Assembly (NCBI GenBank): GCA_945878995.1
Contig: CAMCUN010000033.1
Location: 1-40,585 of the forward strand
Reading direction: 5' to 3'
DNA from: Polaromonas sp. YR568
Lineage (GTDB): Bacteria; Pseudomonadota; Gammaproteobacteria; Burkholderiales; Burkholderiaceae_C
DNA: 40,585 nucleotides
The notes beneath the pieces were generated by a model. It saw only the letters and a list, made by a program, of their open reading frames with translations. It was not told where the DNA came from and made no database searches. Below are positions 26,017-33,311 of this stretch, one piece after another; position 1 is the stretch's first letter, and every line of letters starts with the position of its first letter. Made by a program: the position numbers and the translations under genes.

Positions 26017-26853
26017 TCAGTGGGCGTGGCTGCCGTGGGCCAGTTCTGCAGCCACCATCACCAACAGCAAGCCCATGGCCAGCCAAAACAGCTGGGCCAG
26101 GGTCTCGCGGGCACTGAGTTTTTTCTGCAACTGCGGTATCAGGTCGGCCAGCGCCACATACAAAAAACTGCTGGCCGCCACCACCAAAAAATAGGGCAGG
26201 TGAGCCTTGAGCTGGTCCACCAAATAAAAACCCACCACCCCGCCTAAGGCCGTGAAAGCGCCCGCCAGCGAGACTTTGATGACGGCCATGCGGCGGTTCA
26301 CACTGGTTTCGCGCACCACCGCCAAATCGCCCATGTGGTGCGGCACCTCGTGCATCAACACCGCCAAGGCCGCCAGCCAGCCCAGGCCCGGGTCGGCCAC
26401 AAAGGCCGAGGCAATCAGCACCCCATCGGCAAAGCAATGCAAGGTGTCGCCCGTGAGCACAGCCCAGCCACCGGAGCGCATGTTGTCATGAGCTGGGTCT
26501 GCAGGGGCGTGCGCATGGGCATGGTGACCCTGTCCGTGGCCATGGCCGTGACCCGCGTGGCCGGCTTCGCCATGGTGGTGTTCATGCCCGTGGTGCCACA
26601 GCTCAGCCTTGTCGAGCAAAAAGAAAAAAATCAGGCAGCCCAGCACCGTGGTCAACAGCCGGGCGGGCGCCACATCGCTTTCAAACGCTTCAGGCAAAAG
26701 CAAAGTGAAGGAGGTGGCCAGCAAGGCGCCCGCCGCCAGGCTGAGCATGTGTTGGGTGTAGCGGGCCAGCAGGCCAAAGCCCAACAAAGCCGCGAGCCAA
26801 ACGCTGCCGACACCGGCCAGCGTGGTGGCCAAAAGGATGGTGGCCAGGGTCAT
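26017..26853 (-). CDS. ZIP family metal transporter
   Basis: This 278-residue protein has about eight membrane segments and a His-rich cytosolic loop (residues 85-120, many HGHGH and HHAHAHA elements), typical of the ZIP family. Conserved metal-site segments include HCFADGVLIASAF and HEVPHHMGDLAVV. ZIP proteins bring zinc, sometimes iron or manganese, into the cytoplasm. It lies on the minus strand 153 bp after the dienelactone hydrolase gene. An inverted repeat between them probably separates the transcripts. Confidence 0.92.
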   Translation of the reverse strand: MTLATILLATTLAGVGSVWLAALLGFGLLARYTQHMLSLAAGALLATSFTLLLPEAFESDVAPARLLTTVLGCLIFFFLLDKAELWHHGHEHHHGEAGHAGHGHGHGQGHHAHAHAPADPAHDNMRSGGWAVLTGDTLHCFADGVLIASAFVADPGLGWLAALAVLMHEVPHHMGDLAVVRETSVNRRMAVIKVSLAGAFTALGGVVGFYLVDQLKAHLPYFLVVAASSFLYVALADLIPQLQKKLSARETLAQLFWLAMGLLLVMVAAELAHGSHAH

Positions 26854-26917
26854 TCGTTCATGTCTTTCGGGGAAGGCGCATTGCCCAGGCCAGAGCGAAA
26901 TCTCGGTCTGGCTTGAA

Positions 26918-26935
26918 TTCGCTCAAAGGAGCGAA
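26918..26935. repeat. Inverted repeat between dienelactone hydrolase and ZIP genes
   Basis: TTCGCTC-AAAG-GAGCGAA gives a 7-bp stem with a 4-nt loop, 65 bp upstream of the ZIP start. It is a possible terminator of the dienelactone hydrolase gene or an operator of the transporter gene. No long T-tract is present. Confidence 0.4.
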
Positions 26936-27006
26936 GTAAGTAATTATCCCCGGGACAGAGCCAGCCCTGCGCGCCAAGCACGCGGGGCCGCACGGAGGGG
27001 CAAAAA

Positions 27007-27915
27007 TCAGCTTTGCTGTGGGTTGCGCAGCCAAGCCACAGCCTGCCCAAAGCCGTCGGCCGCAGGCGCTGGGCGGTAGCTGGCGCGGTAGTCGGCATGA
27101 AAGGCATGCGGCGCGTCGGGGTAGACCACAAAGCGCGACTGGGCCGCCGCGCGGTTGCCTTGGCTGCCGGCCTGGGTCAGGGCGGCCTTCATTTGGTCCA
27201 CGGTGCTCACAGGAATGCCCGTGTCAGCCCCGCCATACAGGCCCAGCACAGGGGCTTTGAGCTCGGCCGCGCCTTCCAGGGGGTGGCGCGGCGTCATGGG
27301 CGAGCTGTTGCCCACCAGCCGGCCGTACCAGGCCACGCCGGCGTGGATGGGGCGCTGCTGGGCGTACAGCCACACAACGCGCCCACCCCAGCAAAAGCCG
27401 GTGATGTTGACTTTGCGGGCGTCGCCGCCGTTGGCCAGTGCCCACTGGGTGGCGCCGTCGAGGTCGGCCATGACTTGGGCATCGGGCACTTTGCTGACAA
27501 TTTCAGCCTGCAGCTTGGGAATGTCGGTGTAGCTGCGCGCATCGCCCTGGCGGGCAAACATGTCGGGCGCCACGGCCAAAAAGCCGGCCTTGGCAAAGCG
27601 CCTGGCCACGTCGGCAATGTACTCGTGCAGGCCAAAAATTTCCTGCACCACCAGCACCACGGGCAAATTGGTTTGCCCGGCGGGCGCGGCAAAGTACGCC
27701 GGCACCTTAAAGCCATTGACCTCAAAGCTGAACTCGCCCGCGCGCAGTCCTTCGGTGGAGGTGCGAATGGCAGTCTGCGCCATGATGGGCATGGCCGCGG
27801 CCGCATAGCCCACGCTCAAGGCGGCCTTGAGCGCGGTGCGGCGGCTGGCGCCGGCTTCACCTTCTTTGGCGTTGAGCAGGCTGTGCGAATCGGTGATCTG
27901 GTCTGTGCTGAGCAT
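27007..27915 (-). CDS. Dienelactone hydrolase family protein with Tat-like signal
   Basis: This 302-residue alpha/beta hydrolase has the nucleophile motif GFCWGG near residue 173, GGADTGI with the acid residue, and HAFHADY with the catalytic histidine. This is the Cys-Asp-His triad of dienelactone hydrolases. Residues 22-48 read ASRRTALKAALSVGYAAAAM, a twin-arginine and hydrophobic segment, so the protein may be exported or tethered. Characterised family members open lactones from chlorocatechol breakdown, but many relatives act on other esters. A CGGAGT ribosome-binding site precedes the start. The polA terminator lies about 40 bp upstream. Confidence 0.88.
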   Translation of the reverse strand: MLSTDQITDSHSLLNAKEGEAGASRRTALKAALSVGYAAAAMPIMAQTAIRTSTEGLRAGEFSFEVNGFKVPAYFAAPAGQTNLPVVLVVQEIFGLHEYIADVARRFAKAGFLAVAPDMFARQGDARSYTDIPKLQAEIVSKVPDAQVMADLDGATQWALANGGDARKVNITGFCWGGRVVWLYAQQRPIHAGVAWYGRLVGNSSPMTPRHPLEGAAELKAPVLGLYGGADTGIPVSTVDQMKAALTQAGSQGNRAAAQSRFVVYPDAPHAFHADYRASYRPAPAADGFGQAVAWLRNPQQS

Positions 27916-27955
27916 GGCGGACTCCGTTGAATTAAAAAGAGTGATGTTAGAAAGC

Positions 27956-27975
27956 CAGCCCGCCTTAACGGGCTG
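27956..27975 (-). terminator. Terminator of polA
   Basis: On the minus strand CAGCCCG-TTAAGG-CGGGCTG forms a 7-bp stem with a 6-nt loop, followed by GCTTTCTAAC. It lies 54 bp past the polA stop and before the dienelactone hydrolase start. Confidence 0.6.
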
Positions 27976-28029
27976 AAGGGTTAATGGCGGCCAGACGCCA
28001 AGCGCCCAACCGTCAGGCGCTGCGATGAC

Positions 28030-30822
28030 TCAATGCGCTTGTTCCCAATTGGGCCCCATGCCGATCTCGGCCAAGAGGGGCACGCGCAGCGCGGCCACGC
28101 CGGCCATCAGACGGGGAATTTCAACGCGCACCCAATCGACCTCGGCCTCGGGCACCTCCAGCACCAGCTCGTCGTGCACCTGCATGATGACGCGGCTGGC
28201 GCGCTCTTGGGCATCAAAGACCTGCTGCACCTTGACCATGCTCAGCTTGATCAAGTCGGCCGCCGTGCCCTGCATGGGCGCGTTGATGGCCGCGCGCTCG
28301 GCGCCGCTGCGGCGCGGGCCGTTGGGCGAGTTGATCTCGGGCAGGTACAGGCGCCGGCCAAACACGGTTTCCACATAGCCCCGGCTTTTGGCCGACAGCC
28401 GGGTCTCGTCCATGTACTGCTTGACGCCGGGGTAGCGCTGGAAATACCTGTCAATGTAGGCGGCAGCGGCCTTGGTCTCAATGCCTAAGTTCTTGGCCAG
28501 GCCAAAGCTGCTCATGCCGTAAATCAGGCCAAAGTTGATGACCTTGGCATAGCGGCGCTGCTCGGTGCTCACTTGCGCCAGCGACACGCCAAAGACCTCG
28601 GCCGCCGTGGCGCGGTGCACGTCCAGGCCCTCGTTGAAGGCGTGCAGCAAGGCCTCATCGCCACTGATGTGGGCCATGATGCGCAGCTCGATTTGCGAGT
28701 AATCGGCGCTGGCAATCACGCAGCCGGGCGCGGCCACAAAGGCCTCGCGCACGCGCCTGCCCTCGGCCGTGCGGATGGGAATGTTCTGCAAATTGGGCTC
28801 GTTGCTCGACAGCCGCCCCGTCACCGCCACGGCCTGGGCGTAATGCGTGTGCACGCGGCCGGTGCGCGGGTGCGCCAGTTGCGCCAGCTTGTCGGTGTAG
28901 GTGCCCTTGAGCTTGGACAGGCTGCGGTGCTCCAAAATTTTGGCCGGCAGCGGGTAGTCTTCGGCGAGTTTTTCAAGCACTTCTTCGTCGGTAGAGGGTG
29001 CGCCTGTGGCGGTTTTCTTGACCACGGGCAAGCCCAGCTTGATAAAGAAAATCTCGCCAATTTGCTTGGGGCTGCCCAAGTTAAAGGACTGGCCGGCCAG
29101 GGCATGGGCCTGGGTTTCCAGCTCCACAATGCGCGCGCCCAGGTCTGCGCTTTGCTTGGCCAGCATGGGCGCGTCAATCAGCACACCATTGCGTTCAATG
29201 CGGTACAGCGCCTCGCTGCTGTGGATTTCCAGTTCGTAGATAAAGCGCAGCTTGTCGTTGGCCTCCAGCATGGGCCAAAGCACACGGTGCACGTCCAAGG
29301 TTTGGTCGGCGTCCTCGCAGGAGTATTCGGCGGCTTTGGCCACGTCCACCTGGTTGAACTTGATTTGCGAGGCGCCTTTGCCGCACAGGTCTTCATAGCT
29401 GATGCCGCTGCGCCCCAGGTGCCGCTCGGCCAAGCTGGCTAAACCGTGCGGCTTATGCACCTCCAGCACATAGCTTTGCAGCATGGTGTCGTGCCGGTAG
29501 CCCTGCACCTCTATGCCGTGGTTGGCCAGCACATGCCTGTCGTACTTGATGTGCTGGCCCAGCTTGGCGCGCGAGGCGTCTTCCAGCCAAGGCTTGAGCC
29601 GCGCGAGCACCTCGTCCAGCGGCAGCTGGGCCGGTGCGTCCGGGTAGTTGTGCGCCAGCGGAATGTAGGCCGCCTGCGACTGGGCCACTGAAAAGCTCAG
29701 GCCCACAATGCGCGCGCGCATGGCGTCCAGCGAGTCGGTTTCGGTGTCCAGCGCCACCAGCTCGGCCGCCTGAAGCTGGGCCAAGAGCGCCTCAAAAGCC
29801 TCCCAGGTGAAGATGGTGTCGTAGGCCACCTGGCTGGGCTTGTGAGCCGCAGGCGCTTGGCTCACCTCAGGCTCATCAAACAAACCCGGCTCATGGGAGC
29901 CAGCAGCTTTGGAAACCACAGGCGTGGCCGGCTTGTGGCCAGGCGCCTCCAGGCTTTTGGCCAGCGACTTGAAACCGTACTTTTCATAAAAAGCCTGGAG
30001 CGCCTCGGTCTGCTGGGCCGCCAGCGGCAGGCCGTCAAAAGACGGCAGACCAGTGACATGGCCGCTCAGGTCGCAATCGGTCTTGATGGTGAGCAGCTGG
30101 CGGCCCAACGGCAGCCAGTCGCGGCTGGCGCGCAGGTTCTCGCCGGCCACGCCCTTGATCTCGTCGGCCCGCGCCATCAGCGCCTCCAGCGAGCCATACT
30201 CTTGCAGCCATTTGGCCGCCGTTTTGGGGCCGACCTTGGGCACGCCGGGCACGTTGTCCACGGTGTCGCCAATCAGCGTTTGGTAGTCGATCATCAGCCG
30301 GGGCGGCACGCCAAATTCGGCTTCCACACCCGCCACGTCGCGGCGCTTGTCGTTCATGGTGTCAATGATGGTGATGTGCTCGTCCACCAGCTGCGACAGG
30401 TCTTTGTCGCCGCTTGACACAATCACCTCCATGCCCTGGGCCGAGGCCAGGCAAGCGAGCGTGCCAATCACGTCGTCGGCCTCCACGCCGGGCACATTGA
30501 GCACCCTCCAGCCCATGAGCTGAACCAGCTCGTGGATGGGCTCGACTTGGCTGCGCAAATCGTCGGGCATGGGCGAGCGCTGGGCCTTGTAAGCGGGGTA
30601 GAGCTCGTCGCGGAAGGTGGGGCCTTTGGCGTCAAAGATGCAGGCCGCGTGATCGGCCCGCACGTCTTTGCGCAGCTTTTGCATCATGTTGATCATGCCG
30701 CGCATGGCCCCGGTGGCGGGGCTGCTCGCATCCCCGGGCGTGGCCCGCAGGTCGGGCATGGCGTGGAAGGCGCGGTACAGGTAGCTGGAACCGTCCACCA
30801 GCAGCAGTGTTTTCTTGCTCAT
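28030..30822 (-). CDS. polA: DNA polymerase I
   Basis: The protein has 930 residues from the ATG at 30822, and an upstream extension was rejected as shadow. The order is a 5'-3' exonuclease domain (MSKKTLLLVDGSSYLYRAFH start), a 3'-5' exonuclease domain with an intact DTET near residue 357, and a polymerase domain with motif A DYSQIELR near 707, motif B KVINFGLIYG and motif C VHDELVLEVP near 885. It fills gaps during lagging-strand synthesis and repair. A GACAAT -10-like box (30834-30829) stands 6 nt from the ATG, so its mRNA may be leaderless. Confidence 0.98.
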   Translation of the reverse strand: MSKKTLLLVDGSSYLYRAFHAMPDLRATPGDASSPATGAMRGMINMMQKLRKDVRADHAACIFDAKGPTFRDELYPAYKAQRSPMPDDLRSQVEPIHELVQLMGWRVLNVPGVEADDVIGTLACLASAQGMEVIVSSGDKDLSQLVDEHITIIDTMNDKRRDVAGVEAEFGVPPRLMIDYQTLIGDTVDNVPGVPKVGPKTAAKWLQEYGSLEALMARADEIKGVAGENLRASRDWLPLGRQLLTIKTDCDLSGHVTGLPSFDGLPLAAQQTEALQAFYEKYGFKSLAKSLEAPGHKPATPVVSKAAGSHEPGLFDEPEVSQAPAAHKPSQVAYDTIFTWEAFEALLAQLQAAELVALDTETDSLDAMRARIVGLSFSVAQSQAAYIPLAHNYPDAPAQLPLDEVLARLKPWLEDASRAKLGQHIKYDRHVLANHGIEVQGYRHDTMLQSYVLEVHKPHGLASLAERHLGRSGISYEDLCGKGASQIKFNQVDVAKAAEYSCEDADQTLDVHRVLWPMLEANDKLRFIYELEIHSSEALYRIERNGVLIDAPMLAKQSADLGARIVELETQAHALAGQSFNLGSPKQIGEIFFIKLGLPVVKKTATGAPSTDEEVLEKLAEDYPLPAKILEHRSLSKLKGTYTDKLAQLAHPRTGRVHTHYAQAVAVTGRLSSNEPNLQNIPIRTAEGRRVREAFVAAPGCVIASADYSQIELRIMAHISGDEALLHAFNEGLDVHRATAAEVFGVSLAQVSTEQRRYAKVINFGLIYGMSSFGLAKNLGIETKAAAAYIDRYFQRYPGVKQYMDETRLSAKSRGYVETVFGRRLYLPEINSPNGPRRSGAERAAINAPMQGTAADLIKLSMVKVQQVFDAQERASRVIMQVHDELVLEVPEAEVDWVRVEIPRLMAGVAALRVPLLAEIGMGPNWEQAH

Positions 30823-30828
30823 GCGGGC

Positions 30829-30834
30829 ATTGTC
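30829..30834 (-). promoter_or_regulatory. -10-like box adjacent to polA start
   Basis: GACAAT on the minus strand is separated by 6 nt from the polA ATG. It has 4/6 matches to TATAAT and no clear -35. This layout puts the transcription start on or next to the start codon, as at 31088 and 35749. Confidence 0.3.
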
Positions 30835-30894
30835 CAAGAATGGCGGCTTGAACGGGAAACCCGCGTAAAAATCGACAGGCACAGACCCAAAGCC

Positions 30895-31036
30895 TGTGCA
30901 GCCCCTGTGGAAGACATGTGGACCGCCTGTTGAATCTCTGTGGAGAGCCAGCCATGGTGTGCTTCTGGGCTGTGGAGCGACTGTGCCAAAGCTGTGGACG
31001 GCTTGTGGAGCGACCATGCCAAGCCTCTGGACAACT
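30895..31036. repeat. 11-bp-period array of TGTGGA motifs
   Basis: TGTGGA occurs at 30906, 30917, 30939, 30971, 30993 and 31004, all on the plus strand, at intervals of 11, 22, 32, 22 and 11 bp. Near-copies keep the register at 30895 (TGTGCA), 30928 (TGTTGA), 30982 (TGTGCC) and 31026 (TCTGGA). 30971-31003 and 31004-31036 also match each other at 26 of 33 positions. The array lies between polA and the DUF2782-like gene. TGTGGA is the core of the reversed DnaA box, but the following bases do not match. Confidence 0.75.
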
Positions 31037-31087
31037 CAGCTGCGCCCCGCGCCCTGTGCGCCAGGCCGCACCGCCCCTTCCCGCCCC

Positions 31088-31093
31088 TACAAT
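31088..31093 (+). promoter_or_regulatory. -10 box of the DUF2782-like gene, probable leaderless start
   Basis: TACAAT ends 7 nt before the ATG at 31101, so the predicted transcription start coincides with the start codon. No -35 consensus is clear, and the TGTGGA array lies directly upstream, where an activator could bind. Confidence 0.5.
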
Positions 31094-31100
31094 TGAGCCC

Positions 31101-31409
31101 ATGCACACGTTTTACCGCCCCCTGCTGGCCGCTGGCCTGATGCTGAGCTTGGCTGCGCCCGCCTGGTCTCAGGGTCAAGCCCCACGCCTGGTCGAGCCCA
31201 GCGTGCAGCCGGGTCCAGGCAACCAGACCATTGAGCGTATTCGCACGGAAGACGCGGGCAACCGCATTGACGAGGTGCGCGTGGGCGGCCAGACCCAAAG
31301 CATTTCAGTGCAGCCCAAAAACGACATGCCTGCCTACGAAATCCGCCCTGCGGACCCCCAAGGCGGCCCCAATGCGGGCAAGCGCATGTGGAACTTCATC
31401 AAGTTCTAA
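31101..31409 (+). CDS. Small exported DUF2782-like protein
   Basis: This 102-residue protein has a signal peptide (LLAAGLMLSLAAPAWSQG). The mature part has a short beta-rich segment (IDEVRVGGQTQSISVQP then MPAYEIRP) that resembles DUF2782, and ends in KRMWNFIKF. The usual place of such a gene beside polA supports the call. Function unknown. The ATG at 31101 is chosen over a longer frame because the signal peptide starts there and TACAAT stands 7 nt upstream. thrB begins 28 bp after its stop, so the two may be co-transcribed. Confidence 0.7.
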   Translation: MHTFYRPLLAAGLMLSLAAPAWSQGQAPRLVEPSVQPGPGNQTIERIRTEDAGNRIDEVRVGGQTQSISVQPKNDMPAYEIRPADPQGGPNAGKRMWNFIKF

Positions 31410-31437
31410 AGCCCAGCCACCGCATCGCAAGCTTTTC

Positions 31438-32442
31438 ATGGCCGTGTTCACCGAGGTTTCGTTTGACGAGGCCGCCGACTTTTTTCACAGCCTGGGCCTG
31501 GGGCAGCTGAGCGCGCTCAAGGGCTGCCCAGGCGGCATTGAAAACACCAATTACTTTGCCGACACCGACCAGGGCGAGTGGGTGCTGACGCTGTTTGAGC
31601 GCTTGACCTTTGAGCAACTGCCTTTTTACCTGCAGTTCATGAAGCACCTGGCCCAGCGCGGCATTCCGGTGCCCGACCCGCAGGCCAGCCCCGTGGTGAG
31701 CGTCACAAAAGGCCGCAGCGAAATCAGTCAAGGAGGGGACATCTTGCACCGCCTCAAGGGCAAGCCGGCCGCCGTGGTCAACAAGCTGCGCGGCAAAAGC
31801 GAGCTCTCGCCCAGCGCCCACCACTGTGCCCAAGTCGGCCAAATGCTGGCGCGCATGCACCTGGCGGGCCGAGATTTTGAGCTGAGTCAACCCAACTTGC
31901 GCGGCCTGGCCTGGTGGAACGCCACGGTACCCGTGGTGCTGCCCTTTTTAGAGGCCCCCCAGCAGACACTGATTTTGGGCGAGTTGGCTTTTCAAAACCA
32001 CACGGCCGAGCAAGCGGCCTACAAAAGCCTGCCGCGTGGCCCTGTGCATGCCGACCTCTTCAGAGACAACGTGATGTTTGAGGGCCAGGCAGATGCTGCC
32101 CAGCTCGGTGGCTTTTTCGATTTTTACTTTGCCGGCTGCGACAGTTTTCTGTTCGACCTGGCGGTTTGTCTGAACGACTGGTGCATTGACCTGGACACCG
32201 GCGCCAAAAACTTGGAGCGCACCCAGGCCATGCTGACCGCTTACCAAAGCGTTCGCCCGCTCACGCCCCAAGAGCGGCGCCTGCTGCCGGCCATGCTGCG
32301 CGCGGGCGCCTTGCGCTTTTGGACCTCCAGACTGTGGGACCATCACCTGCCCCGCGATGCGGCGGTGCTGACCGCCCACGACCCGCGCCACTTTGAGCGG
32401 GTGCTGCGCCAATGCCTGGTGCACCACGTGGCCTTAGACTGA
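31438..32442 (+). CDS. thrB: Homoserine kinase
   Basis: The protein has 334 residues from the ATG at 31438. It belongs to the ThrB2/choline-kinase-like fold used by many proteobacteria. GGIENTNYF lies near residue 30 and the catalytic Brenner-type motif HADLFRDNVMF near residue 203, followed by FFDFYFAGCDSFLFDLAVCLNDW for the Mg-binding aspartates. It phosphorylates homoserine for threonine synthesis. Neither hom nor thrC is adjacent. It follows the DUF2782-like gene by 28 bp and precedes the membrane protein gene by 13 bp. Confidence 0.95.
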   Translation: MAVFTEVSFDEAADFFHSLGLGQLSALKGCPGGIENTNYFADTDQGEWVLTLFERLTFEQLPFYLQFMKHLAQRGIPVPDPQASPVVSVTKGRSEISQGGDILHRLKGKPAAVVNKLRGKSELSPSAHHCAQVGQMLARMHLAGRDFELSQPNLRGLAWWNATVPVVLPFLEAPQQTLILGELAFQNHTAEQAAYKSLPRGPVHADLFRDNVMFEGQADAAQLGGFFDFYFAGCDSFLFDLAVCLNDWCIDLDTGAKNLERTQAMLTAYQSVRPLTPQERRLLPAMLRAGALRFWTSRLWDHHLPRDAAVLTAHDPRHFERVLRQCLVHHVALD

Positions 32443-32455
32443 ACCCCAACACCCC

Positions 32456-33256
32456 ATGCGCCTGAACATTGTCCCCCCCCGCACCGGCCTGGCTTGGGCC
32501 AAACTGGGCGTGCGTATTTTCTTCAAACAGCCCCTGGCCATGTCGGGCCTGTTTTTCTTGTTCATGGCGGTGTTGTCGGTGGTCAGCTTGCTGCCCTTCA
32601 TAGGCTCGGCGCTGGCACTGGCGCTCTTGCCTGCCGCCACCTTGGGGCTGATGGCCGCCACCCAGCAGGCCGAGCGTGGCCAATTTCCCATGCCCACCAT
32701 TTTGGCCACGGCTTTTCGGGCTGGCCGCCAGCGCGCCCGCGCCATGATGGTGCTGGGCGCTTTTTATGCGGCAGGCTTTTTGCTGTTGCTGGGCATTTCC
32801 ACCTTGTTCGACGGCGGCGACTTTGCCAAGATGTACCTGTTTGGCAGCAAGATCACGCCAGAGCTGGTCAACCGCGCCGAGTTTCAAACCGCCCTGTGGG
32901 TGGCCATGCTGCTTTACCTGCCGCTGTCGCTGATGTTCTGGCACGCCCCAGCGCTGGTGCATTGGCACGGCGTGTCTCCGGTCAAAAGCATGTTTTTCAG
33001 CTTTTGGGCCTGCTGGAAAAATTTTGGCGCTTTTGCTGTTTTTGGCCTGGTGTGGGTGGCGCTCTTGCTGGTGGTGGGCCTGGCCGTGACCCTCTTGGCC
33101 ACCTTGCTGGGCAGCCCAGAGTTTGCTGCCGTGGCCATGTTCCCCACCGTGCTGGTGCTGGTGAGCATGTTTTTCAGCTCGCTGTACTTCACCTTCCGCG
33201 ACAGCTTTGCCGTGGACGAAGAGCCCGCACCCACGACGGTGGACGAGTTGGCTTAA
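32456..33256 (+). CDS. BPSS1780-type membrane protein
   Basis: This 266-residue protein has about six hydrophobic helices. The start RLNIVPPRTGLAWAKLGVRIFFKQP is characteristic of the BPSS1780 family of Burkholderiales membrane proteins of unknown function. VHWHGVSPVKSMFFSFWACW is another conserved block. It lies 13 bp after thrB on the same strand. The C-terminus is acidic. No transport or enzymatic motif is visible. Confidence 0.85.
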   Translation: MRLNIVPPRTGLAWAKLGVRIFFKQPLAMSGLFFLFMAVLSVVSLLPFIGSALALALLPAATLGLMAATQQAERGQFPMPTILATAFRAGRQRARAMMVLGAFYAAGFLLLLGISTLFDGGDFAKMYLFGSKITPELVNRAEFQTALWVAMLLYLPLSLMFWHAPALVHWHGVSPVKSMFFSFWACWKNFGAFAVFGLVWVALLLVVGLAVTLLATLLGSPEFAAVAMFPTVLVLVSMFFSSLYFTFRDSFAVDEEPAPTTVDELA

Positions 33257-33295
33257 GGGCCGCGCTGAAACTGCTGCCAAACTGCACAGCACAGC

Positions 33296-33311
33296 GAGCT
33301 GAACTCAGCTC
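33296..33311. terminator. Palindrome at the uvrD 3' end
   Basis: GAGCTGA-AC-TCAGCTC overlaps the uvrD stop codon (33305-33307) in the 48-bp convergent gap. A tight loop and no T-tract make it a weak terminator candidate. Confidence 0.25.

Noticed and set aside
30895..31036. Replication origin with DnaA boxes
   Set aside because: Only the TGTGGA core matches. None of the copies continues to TGTGGATAA, and no dnaA, dnaN or AT-rich unwinding element is nearby.
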